Assembly: GCA_017456845.1 (NCBI GenBank) | Contig: JAFTIP010000001.1 | Coordinates: 1-64,000, forward strand | Direction: 5' to 3' | From: Ruminococcus sp. | Lineage (GTDB): Bacteria; Bacillota; Clostridia; Oscillospirales; Acutalibacteraceae | DNA length: 64,000 bases | Part shown: positions 57,163 to 64,000 of the stretch, piece by piece | Numbering within the stretch: position 1 is the stretch's first letter | How the letters are laid out: every line of letters starts with the position of its first letter | Notes under the pieces: generated by a model | Databases searched by the model: none | What the model was told of the DNA's origin: nothing | The model's input: the letters and a program-made list of their open reading frames with translations, nothing else | Position numbers and translations under genes: made by a program

Positions 57163-57191
57163 ATCTTAACACATTTCTGTGTGGTTTGCAA
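57163..57191 (-). promoter_or_regulatory. Promoter of the structured leader RNA
   Basis: Minus strand TTGCAA (57191-57186), 17 bases, TAAGAT (57168-57163). The expected start point, six or seven bases further on, falls on the first base of stem 1. Confidence 0.75.
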
Positions 57192-57209
57192 CAATCAGGA
57201 TGCAAAAAT

Positions 57210-57230
57210 CCCCTGCTTTAAAAGCAGGGG
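57210..57230 (-). terminator. Terminator of the sigma/anti-sigma operon
   Basis: CCCCTGCTTT pairs with AAAGCAGGGG almost without a loop; minus-strand tail is ATTTTTGC. It isolates the leader RNA unit from upstream transcription. Confidence 0.85.
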
Positions 57231-57240
57231 ACACAAGGAA

Positions 57241-58440
57241 TTAATTTAGTGGTGCTGTGCAGATGTAGCTTACATTTTCATTTTTGCTGATTTTTAATAT
57301 TTCATCCTTCTGAGCTACCATGGCAAAGCCGTAGGTGTAAAGTCCGTAGTCTTCTATACTTTCAATATACATCATAAGCTCACTGTCAGAAATGGGACAA
57401 CCTGCCATTTCGAAGAAAGTGTCATTGTCTATAGCATATTGGAGCATACTTGTCATATGCTTTTCCATAACGTCAGAAGAAGCTATCTTTATACCGTCAT
57501 TGTCAACGGATTTTATTACGTCGCCAAAGTCAAGGTAGGGGTATTTTTCGCGGTTATAAGCATGGCCGCCGCCGAAGGCAAAGTAATTGAAACCAAGAAT
57601 CCTTTCGGCAATATACGTTTTTTCGTCCTGCTTGCGGCATACAGCACTCCAGTGAGGATAAATGTCGCTATCCTTGCTCCAGACTGTAAATTCGTCGTAG
57701 TTCATAACTTTGTCAAAGGTAACATACGCAACGTAGTAGTCGGTTTCATCAAGCTCACCCAGTTTTCTCAGGGCAGATTCATGATTGCCTGCGGCACCTG
57801 CACCGCCGTGTCCGATGACTCCGCTTATATTGTCAGGAACAAACACATTCTGAGAAGGAAGCTTAAAAACTGAGTCGCTGAAAAGAGTAAGGGTGTTTTT
57901 ATCTATCCTGCCGTACACATTATTGATTTGTCCGTTTATGGTGAAATTCTGAAAAATCTCAATGTCGTATTTTCCGTATCCCTTGTGGCTTGCATAGGCT
58001 TTGTTGCGGTAATATCCGGGAGTAAAAAGCTCAGTGTAAACCATAGTGTCGACAGACAGTTGGCTTGTGTTATTGCCTTGTTCGGTTGTACCTACGATTT
58101 TTGTAGGGTCGTAGTACATTGCGTCAACTATGTTAGGCATAACGGTGCTTGCAACGATTACAAGGGCAAGAACGATTACACCAACCGCAATGCCAAGCTT
58201 TAAAAACGCCTTGCGGATAGACTTTTTAATCATTTTCTGAAAACGTTTTTCGTCAAAATCGCTGTTATCGTCAGCGATTTCTGCCTCAAGGCAAGAGTCC
58301 TTAAGTTCAGGGATTTCGTCGTTTTCAAATAGAAATTCGCTTATAGCTTCCTGCTTTTCAATGTCTGCCTTTACCTTTGCTTTCTCAGCGTCAGAAAGCT
58401 GACCTGTTTTGTATAAATTCAAAAGCTCTTTATATGTCAT
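57241..58440 (-). CDS. Anti-sigma factor with sigma-regulator N and C domains
   Basis: 399 residues. Cytoplasmic N-terminal part (about 1-80, MTYKELLNLYKTGQLSDAEK), a membrane helix at about 84-106 (IAVGVIVLALVIVASTVM), and a long extracytoplasmic part of 290 residues resembling the Sigma_reg_N/Sigma_reg_C pair. Starts within the end of the sigma gene (11-base overlap), so it is the cognate anti-sigma. The signal is unknown; adjacent envelope genes suggest a wall or membrane cue. Confidence 0.85.
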   Translation of the reverse strand: MTYKELLNLYKTGQLSDAEKAKVKADIEKQEAISEFLFENDEIPELKDSCLEAEIADDNSDFDEKRFQKMIKKSIRKAFLKLGIAVGVIVLALVIVASTVMPNIVDAMYYDPTKIVGTTEQGNNTSQLSVDTMVYTELFTPGYYRNKAYASHKGYGKYDIEIFQNFTINGQINNVYGRIDKNTLTLFSDSVFKLPSQNVFVPDNISGVIGHGGAGAAGNHESALRKLGELDETDYYVAYVTFDKVMNYDEFTVWSKDSDIYPHWSAVCRKQDEKTYIAERILGFNYFAFGGGHAYNREKYPYLDFGDVIKSVDNDGIKIASSDVMEKHMTSMLQYAIDNDTFFEMAGCPISDSELMMYIESIEDYGLYTYGFAMVAQKDEILKISKNENVSYICTAPLN

Positions 58441-58927
58441 AGCCGTGTACCTCCATAAATTTTTTAAGCTCTTTTTTACCTCTGAAGCTAAGTACCCTTA
58501 CGTTTTCAGGAGTAAGATGCAAAACTGCGGCAATCTCTTTTTGAGAAAGTCCGCCGAAATACTGCAAAATAAGAACTTCCTTTTTAATACCCCCAAGGCT
58601 TTGCAAAGCTTCAAAGCACAGACGCCTGTTTTCGTTTGCAATAATATGCTCTATCATAGGCGGCTCTTGCGAGGGCATTTCTTTTAATTGGTCAATATCT
58701 ACCTTGGATTTTTCCCTTTTGGCAAAGTTAAAATAAAGATTTCTCGCCACCATATATAGCCACGCCCGCATATTTGTGTGGCTTTGAGGAAGTGAAAGAA
58801 TAGCTTTTAAAAAAGTTTCCTGCACCAAGTCTTCGGTAATTTCCCGATTGCGGCAAAGGGAGTAGATGTAAAGGTAAAGCTCACGGTAGTATTTACTATA
58901 TAGCTCTTTTAAAAGTTTGCTGTCCAC
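58430..58927 (-). CDS. ECF-type RNA polymerase sigma factor
   Basis: 165 residues. Region 2 (YSKYYRELYLYIYSLCRNRE, ITEDLVQETFLKAI, TNMRAWLYMVARNLYFN) and region 4 (SQKEIAAVLHLTPENVRVLS) are clear; regions 1 and 3 are absent. GGGGGGAGTAAGG ribosome site. Candidate auto-regulated promoter TGTAAC (59003-58998) - 17 bases - GTTATA (58980-58975). Confidence 0.92.
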   Translation of the reverse strand: MDSKLLKELYSKYYRELYLYIYSLCRNREITEDLVQETFLKAILSLPQSHTNMRAWLYMVARNLYFNFAKREKSKVDIDQLKEMPSQEPPMIEHIIANENRRLCFEALQSLGGIKKEVLILQYFGGLSQKEIAAVLHLTPENVRVLSFRGKKELKKFMEVHGYDI

Positions 58928-59027
58928 CTTACTCCCCCCTTTCGTTTTGAAAAATTTTGAAGTACTTCTATGTGTATAACAAATAAAAAGCCAAAATGTT
59001 ACACACTTTTATATTTTAGCATAAAAT

Positions 59028-59076
59028 AAAAAAATCAGACATACCTTGATGAAAAACTCACAGATATGTCTGACTT
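59028..59076 (-). terminator. Terminator after the YidC-sulfatase fusion gene
   Basis: TCAGACATA and TATGTCTGA form a 9-bp stem with a 21-base loop, then TTTTTTTATTTT on the minus strand. Separates the envelope cassette from the sigma gene. Confidence 0.85.
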
Positions 59077-59088
59077 AACAGTATTTAT

Positions 59089-61866
59089 TTAATTTTCGGG
59101 AAGCCTATGCTCTTTTAAAACGATTTCTTCGTCGTAGAATTTCCAGTTTTCCTTGTCCCACAAATTTTCAGAAACACTTGCCCAGCCTGCAGGAAGGTAA
59201 GTGTAGCCGTTATTTTCGCTTACGCTGTATTTATCGGAAAGAATAATAAACTGTTCGTGAGCTTCTTTTTCGTTGCTGTTTATTTCCTTGCCTGTAAAAG
59301 GATTAACAGGGTTTTCGATTAAGCCCTTTGCAGCTAAGGTAGGAACATCTGCATTTGTCATAAACTCGTCAGATGTAGAAAAGCCTGTGCAGTTGAAATC
59401 TTTTACCAAGAGCAAAGGATAATAGTATTCTACATCCTTAAATAAATCGGTGCCGTCGTCAAGTATAAGTTCGTCCTTTTGATAAGTTGCACGTCCGTGG
59501 TCAGAAACAATTATTATTCTTGTATTGTCATAAACACCATTTTCTCTTAAATAATCTAGCCAATCTCCGATTTCATTTAAGGTTGCCATATTCGCATGAT
59601 ACAAGCCCATTTGAAAGGCGTTTGTCATACTAAGCTTTTTGCCGTCTAAGTTAAACCTTTCGCTGTTATTTGTGTCGTACTCGGTGTTGTCGACCTCGTA
59701 AACGGGAATATATTCAGGCTCCTGCAAAAGCACATCTTCGTGAGTAGCGTTGTTAGACAGGAATAAGAAAGTGTTGTCTGCCGTATCGGTAATATTTGTC
59801 ATATTTTCCATGTTCAGCAAAACATTATAAGCTTCCATAAAGCTTTTTCTGTATCCGATAGCTACTGACATATTTTCAGCAGTTTGTACCGAGTAGGTGG
59901 TTGCGCTATTTGATATTGGTTCAAAGTAAGCACCACCGTCATATAAAATTGGCTGAATGCTAACCGGCATACACTTCATAATACTTAAGCAGAAGAAGTT
60001 TCTGTGGTTGCTTTCAGCAGAAGAGTTTTTCTGGTTTTCATCTAAAAATTTGCCTTCAGTTATGTATGTATTAATATCTTCATACTCGTTGTAAATTGAC
60101 AAGTCAGGGATTTCTCTGTACCCTGCGTAGGGCGGGTCGCATACGGTTACATCATAACCTTCGTTATCGAAGAGCACAGGCATTACCTTTAAGGCTTCGT
60201 CGTGCTTGTCTTTAAGAAGTTCGTCGCTTCTTTTGTTTAATTCTACAGGGGTATACTCGTAACCGCCCATAAGTGAGGGGACTCCAAAATTAGTATGACC
60301 GCCGAAAGAAATCGTATTAGAATAATATGTAAAGCCGTCATATTGCTCTAATAATTCTTCGTTTTCGTTTATCATATACGGAATATATTCGCCCATTGCT
60401 CTGTCCAGCATCAGAACAACAACATTTTTGCCTTCTTTGCTCAGGTTGTATGTTGGAATATTTGCTGCGGAGCCATCTATTGAAATTTCGCCGACAGATT
60501 TGGTTATTGTAACGATATTAAATCCTGACATCGCCAATATAGCGATAACGGCGGTTAATAAAACGGGGGTAACAAGCTTATTTAGCTTTTTATGAATAAT
60601 ATAAAAAACAATCATTACTGCAAGAATCACAAGTATGTTTATAAGTTTTTCCTTTGAAGAAAAATCCATTCCGTTTTCGTATTGCAGTTCTGCAGAAATT
60701 GTCCCTAGTTTGGTGCCGAAAAACATATAGTTTATTGTCATAACACCGCAAAGTACCCAAACCAAGACTTCGAATATCACTTTCCCTTTGGGGCTTGCTA
60801 GCCAATAGAAAACACGCATCCACACTAAAAATGTACCCATTGACAAACTTAAGGTGCTGACTACATAAAGCAAGGGATGGCTAAAGTCAGAAAGGTTAAC
60901 AAACTCCTGAGGTGAAGCTGAAATAAAAGAAGAAGGTATCAGCAAACCAACTAATATAGATAGGAATATGGAACCTAAAGTAAAAAGCGTTTTGTTCGGA
61001 TTGGGGGTTGAGGACTTGGGTTTGAAGTGGATTTTTGATTTAAGGAGCATAACCCCTAAGGGAACAAACATCAAAATGCCTACAATAATGATTACCAGCT
61101 TTTTGGCTGTTGTTCCTGAAAACATAAATGCACTGTATCCTATTACCAGAACACCGATAACACTCAAAAGAATACAAAGAACCTTCCTGGGGTTCTTAAG
61201 CTTATAGAATATAGTCTTAACTAAAGAGAAAAGGTTATTTAGTGTCCAGTAAAATACAAGTCCTGCAGGGGAAGTGTAAAGGAATACAAGGAAGAAAAGC
61301 GCCATGCCATAAAGCTGAATTTTGGTTTTTAAGGGGAAACCCTTTAAATAAATTGCACTGGAAATTACATTTATAAGGGTCATAAGTATAGGCAGCAGGT
61401 TAATTGCGAAACCGCCAATAACCAAAAGCCCATCAGGGGCACCTAAATCTTTGATGGGTCCTAAAGATGCACCGCTTAAAATTTCTAAATGGGACAAGAA
61501 CTGGTACGCAGCCATAAAGAAGGGGATTTCAAGAAGGAGAGAAACAGAGCCCTTCAAGGCATCGGTGGGCTTATAATTGTTTTGTCTGTAATAGGTTTGC
61601 AGAATCATCATCTTCTCGTCACCTGAGAAGGATTTTTTAATATGCACCACGCCTTTATGAAGCTTGTTTTCTATATCTCTTGCTTCTTCCTGCATAGCAT
61701 CTGCACGCTTGTATAAGGGAAGAACCAAGATGTTCATAAGTAAACTCAGAAAAACAATAGAAAGACTGGGATTGTATGTAAATGAGTAGGCTATTTCAAA
61801 TATATATTCAAACAAAATTTTAAGAGGACCTATGAAGATATTTCCTAGTATAGATAAAATACTCAT
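59089..61866 (-). CDS. YidC/Oxa1-like membrane domain fused to sulfatase-type phospho-transferase domain
   Basis: 925 residues. Residues 1-225 align with YidC/Oxa1: NPSLSIVFLSLLMNILVLPL, a cytoplasmic hairpin with DEKMMILQTYYRQNNYKP, and YTSPAGLVFYWTLNNLFSLV. The conserved groove Arg is Asn (LLMNILVLPL). Six or so more membrane helices follow (about 225-460). Residues 470-900 form an alkaline-phosphatase-superfamily domain like LtaS: VVVLMLDRAMGEY (metal Asp), HTNFGVPSLMGG (candidate Thr nucleophile), THEDVLL and IIIVSDHGRATY (metal ligands). Starts inside the preceding transferase gene (ATGA). Probably a polymerase or decorator of an extracellular phosphopolymer. Confidence 0.85.
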   Translation of the reverse strand: MSILSILGNIFIGPLKILFEYIFEIAYSFTYNPSLSIVFLSLLMNILVLPLYKRADAMQEEARDIENKLHKGVVHIKKSFSGDEKMMILQTYYRQNNYKPTDALKGSVSLLLEIPFFMAAYQFLSHLEILSGASLGPIKDLGAPDGLLVIGGFAINLLPILMTLINVISSAIYLKGFPLKTKIQLYGMALFFLVFLYTSPAGLVFYWTLNNLFSLVKTIFYKLKNPRKVLCILLSVIGVLVIGYSAFMFSGTTAKKLVIIIVGILMFVPLGVMLLKSKIHFKPKSSTPNPNKTLFTLGSIFLSILVGLLIPSSFISASPQEFVNLSDFSHPLLYVVSTLSLSMGTFLVWMRVFYWLASPKGKVIFEVLVWVLCGVMTINYMFFGTKLGTISAELQYENGMDFSSKEKLINILVILAVMIVFYIIHKKLNKLVTPVLLTAVIAILAMSGFNIVTITKSVGEISIDGSAANIPTYNLSKEGKNVVVLMLDRAMGEYIPYMINENEELLEQYDGFTYYSNTISFGGHTNFGVPSLMGGYEYTPVELNKRSDELLKDKHDEALKVMPVLFDNEGYDVTVCDPPYAGYREIPDLSIYNEYEDINTYITEGKFLDENQKNSSAESNHRNFFCLSIMKCMPVSIQPILYDGGAYFEPISNSATTYSVQTAENMSVAIGYRKSFMEAYNVLLNMENMTNITDTADNTFLFLSNNATHEDVLLQEPEYIPVYEVDNTEYDTNNSERFNLDGKKLSMTNAFQMGLYHANMATLNEIGDWLDYLRENGVYDNTRIIIVSDHGRATYQKDELILDDGTDLFKDVEYYYPLLLVKDFNCTGFSTSDEFMTNADVPTLAAKGLIENPVNPFTGKEINSNEKEAHEQFIILSDKYSVSENNGYTYLPAGWASVSENLWDKENWKFYDEEIVLKEHRLPEN

Positions 61867-63104
61867 TTTTCTCCCTCCTTACTTTCTTTGTTTAATTCAT
61901 CAAATTTATTTACGAGGTAATCTGCAACGCGGGATGCACTTTCGCCCGGATATGCCCAGGTTTCTGCTTTAACATCTGCTCTCTTTTGTGCATACTCAGA
62001 CTCTTCAAGACAAGTGACTATAAGTTCCTTGAGATTTTCCATATTTTCTTCAGTTAGCTCTTTGCCTATCCTCGGCAATGCCGAGGCTGTCCACAGGGGT
62101 TTATCAAGCCACCAGGCGTCATAAACGCTTACGTCGATTTTGGGGTCGGTATAAATAATAGGCTTGTTGTAAACCAAAGAAAAGTCAAAGGTGACACCCG
62201 AAAAGTCGGAAATAAGAATATCGGCACGCTTGAGGACCTCAAAATTATCGTTGTCTCGGTTCCACTCAAGTTGAGCATTTTCGGGATATTCGTTCATAAG
62301 CTTGTCCATAAGCTCTGTTTCAGATGTAAATGACTGAGGATGAGGACGGATAATAATGTGATAGCCTGTTTTTAATAAAACGTCTATTATTTTTGAGCCG
62401 TATACTCCGAAAATAGCACTTTGTCCCCAAGAAGGAGCCAGAAGCACAGTTCGGGGATGCTCAGAAACATCAGAATTTTCCGCAAACCTTTTTGCCATTT
62501 CGTCCATATAGGGAATGCCCACTTTCAAAAGCTCTTTTTGAGGCAATTTTCTTATTTTCTCAAGGGCTCTTATATCCTCAATCTGATAATCGCCGGACAG
62601 AAGAACAGCGTCGTAATAGTCGATGCCGAACATGCGGTAAAGGGTTATGTCATTTGCGGCGTGGGGAATATGTACATAATACTTAACCTCTTTGGAACGC
62701 TTCCACTGGTAAACATCCAGACCAGGTGTAGTCGACAAAACTATATCGGCATTAAGGAAATTAAGTCTTGTAAAAAGCTTGTTTTCGTTTTCTATGCATT
62801 CTGCTTTTACGTTTTCGTATTGGCAGCTTAAGGCGGGGTCGTCGGGAGAAGCGGTTATATATAAAATTTCCTTACCTCTTTTGTTCATCTCACGGCAGAT
62901 AGGTTCAAAAATTGACCAATATCTTTTATTATCGGAAAAAATAACATAAGGAATGCTTTTGTTAGCAATTTCTACTTTGCCGCCACTCATCCGGTATTTA
63001 AGCTTGATAAAAAGCATTCTCAGGGAATATACTGCTGCACCTATTACTCCAATAAGTATTGTAAACAGCATGCTGCCTGTGCCCGGGTCGATATACAGCT
63101 TCAT
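61863..63104 (-). CDS. TagB/TagF-like CDP-glycerol glycerophosphotransferase
   Basis: 413 residues. N-terminal membrane helix with the IDPGTGSMLF opening (residues 6-15), then a GT-B-type core: YVHIPHAANDITLYRMFG (near 150), APSWGQSAIFG, IIIRPHPQS and DILISDFSGVTFDFSLVYNK (near 300). These match CDP-glycerol:poly(glycerophosphate) transferases. GGAGAAG ribosome site. Forms a two-gene, translationally coupled unit with the fusion protein, suggesting a teichoic-acid-like polymer; the polymer itself is unknown. Confidence 0.85.
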   Translation of the reverse strand: MKLYIDPGTGSMLFTILIGVIGAAVYSLRMLFIKLKYRMSGGKVEIANKSIPYVIFSDNKRYWSIFEPICREMNKRGKEILYITASPDDPALSCQYENVKAECIENENKLFTRLNFLNADIVLSTTPGLDVYQWKRSKEVKYYVHIPHAANDITLYRMFGIDYYDAVLLSGDYQIEDIRALEKIRKLPQKELLKVGIPYMDEMAKRFAENSDVSEHPRTVLLAPSWGQSAIFGVYGSKIIDVLLKTGYHIIIRPHPQSFTSETELMDKLMNEYPENAQLEWNRDNDNFEVLKRADILISDFSGVTFDFSLVYNKPIIYTDPKIDVSVYDAWWLDKPLWTASALPRIGKELTEENMENLKELIVTCLEESEYAQKRADVKAETWAYPGESASRVADYLVNKFDELNKESKEGEK

Positions 63105-63137
63105 AACACTTCTCCTTATATATTAATATACATATTA

Positions 63138-63166
63138 ATTTTATCACTGTAGCTGTTTATTTGCAA
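63138..63166 (-). promoter_or_regulatory. Sigma-A type promoter of the envelope cassette
   Basis: Minus strand TTGCAA (63166-63161), 17 bases, TAAAAT (63143-63138), about 34 bases before the transferase ATG. Confidence 0.75.
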
Positions 63167-63233
63167 CATATTTAGACTTGTTTTTTCAAAAACTCATTTT
63201 CAAAGAGCTCGGGAAAAAAGTTGGAAAATAAAA

Positions 63234-63267
63234 ACAGGGTTTGTAATCGTTTGACTTCAAACCCTGT
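63234..63267 (-). terminator. Terminator after the GGGtGRT gene
   Basis: ACAGGGTTTG pairs perfectly with CAAACCCTGT over 14 bases; minus-strand tail TTTTATTTTCC. Also usable on the plus strand (AATTTTAT). Confidence 0.85.
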
Positions 63268-63448
63268 AATTTTATAATTTGGTAAAAACCTTGATTTAAT
63301 CAGTTTTTTATTATATCACGCCTCGTTTGTTTGTTGCTGACCTTCCGAGTTTTCCACGTTCTCAACTAAATCGCACAGCCGATAAATCGGCTTTACCAAT
63401 TTTGTGTTAGAGCTAGAAAATCGAAAGGCAACAAGCCTCGGACGCACA

Positions 63449-64000
63449 TTACTTATTCATTGCGTTATAAACTGCAACTGCGCAAGCAACTGTAGCACCA
63501 ACCATTGGGTTGTTACCCATACCGATAAGGCCCATCATCTCAACGTGAGCAGGAACAGAAGAAGAACCTGCAAACTGAGCATCGCCGTGCATTCTGCCCA
63601 TTGTGTCTGTAAGACCATAGGAAGCAGGACCTGCAGCCATGTTATCGGGGTGAAGTGTACGGCCTGTGCCGCCGCCGGATGCAACTGAGAAGTACTTAAC
63701 GCCGTTCTCGATAGCCCACTTCTTGTAAGTACCTGCAACGGGGTGCTGGAAACGTGTGGGGTTAGTGGAGTTACCTGTGATGGAAACGCCAACGTTCTCA
63801 AACTGCATGATTGCAACGCCTTCACGAACGTCGTCTGCACCGTAGCAACGAACTGCTGCTCTCTCGCCGTCTGAGAAAGCTCTCTCCTCAACGATCTTGA
63901 GTTCGCCTGTGAAGTAGTCAAACTCTGTCTTTACATATGTAAAGCCGTTGATTCTGGAGATGATGTATGCTGCATCCTTACCAAGACCGTTAAGGATAAC
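63449..64000 (-). CDS. GGGtGRT family protein (partial, N-terminus off window)
   Basis: The frame is open to the window edge, giving the last 183 residues. It contains GGGTGRTLHPDNMAAGPASY, the motif that names the family (PF14057), and ends GNNPMVGATVACAVAVYNAMNK. Function is not established; the family is common in anaerobes. Codon use (C-ending, few rare codons) resembles highly expressed genes such as oppA. Confidence 0.9.
   Translation of the reverse strand, partial: VILNGLGKDAAYIISRINGFTYVKTEFDYFTGELKIVEERAFSDGERAAVRCYGADDVREGVAIMQFENVGVSITGNSTNPTRFQHPVAGTYKKWAIENGVKYFSVASGGGTGRTLHPDNMAAGPASYGLTDTMGRMHGDAQFAGSSSVPAHVEMMGLIGMGNNPMVGATVACAVAVYNAMNK

Larger units (their letters stand above)
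63105..63448. other. 344-base spacer between envelope cassette and GGGtGRT gene
   Basis: Holds the promoter of the transferase gene (63138-63166), the GGGtGRT terminator (63234-63267) and a region 63314-63450 that shares TATCACGCCTCGTT, a TTCCGAGTTT string and CTCGGACGCACA with the repeat module at 44546-44716, plus an AGCCGAT/ATCGGCT hairpin. No coding frame seen. Confidence 0.65.

Noticed and set aside
63406..63420. String GTTAGAGCTAGAAAA resembling part of a Cas9 guide scaffold
   Set aside because: Only about a dozen bases match, there is no repeat-spacer array or cas gene, and the surrounding structure differs. Chance.

Overview
The window looks like the replication-origin region of a low-to-mid GC anaerobic Firmicute, probably a gut or rumen Clostridium of the Ruminococcaceae/Oscillospiraceae type. 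The reasons are the gene order rpmH-rnpA-yidD-yidC-jag-mnmE-mnmG-rsmG-noc-parA-parB on one side and dnaA-dnaN-yaaA-recF-remB-gyrB-gyrA on the other, perfect parS sites, secreted leucine-rich-repeat proteins ending in dockerin modules, a GGGtGRT protein, and glycogen/starch and oligopeptide genes. Genes left of the origin run on the minus strand and genes right of it on the plus strand, so both arms point away from the origin. No insertion sequence, prophage or CRISPR array was seen.

Layout. 1-5.1 kb: a partial secreted protein, serS, parB and parA, a 600-base gap with parS and a miniature inverted-repeat element, and a second ParB (Noc-like). 5.3-11.9 kb: rsmG, mnmG (with an internal parS), mnmE, jag, yidC, yidD, rnpA, rpmH. 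11.9-14.1 kb: two-part origin around dnaA, with DnaA-box-like sites, a GC patch, five CTA (DnaA-trio) units and an AT-rich stretch just before dnaN. 14.1-22.2 kb: dnaN to gyrA. 22.2-31.5 kb: an LRR-dockerin protein, two bPH2 (YdbS/YdbT-like) membrane proteins, glgP, zapA and a U32 protein. 31.7-38.4 kb: dut and the cell-shape cluster mreBCD-pbp2-minD, then an mgsA homologue lacking key catalytic residues. 38.5-44.5 kb: a C_GCAxxG_C_C protein, an M14 peptidase, a two-component system, a second LRR-dockerin protein and three tRNAs. 44.5-53.3 kb: repeat-rich spacer, a cytoplasmic GH13 glucan hydrolase and an opp operon whose oppA carries an in-frame TAA. 53.5-56.6 kb: hisS-aspS. 56.7-63.1 kb: a small Cys-rich protein behind a structured leader with its own promoter and attenuator-like terminator, an ECF sigma/anti-sigma pair, and a two-gene envelope-polymer cassette (TagB/TagF-like transferase plus a YidC-sulfatase fusion). 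63.4-64 kb: a partial GGGtGRT gene.

The most unusual items are: (1) the leader RNA/attenuator upstream of the duplicated Cys-motif protein; (2) the YidC-like/sulfatase fusion that lacks the insertase arginine, paired with a glycerophosphotransferase-like enzyme; (3) a four-copy family of 150-290-base inverted-repeat elements, two of which supply the stop codons of dnaA and dut; (4) the interrupted oppA; (5) the methylglyoxal-synthase homologue with three catalytic residues replaced; (6) a textbook-like DnaA-trio origin.
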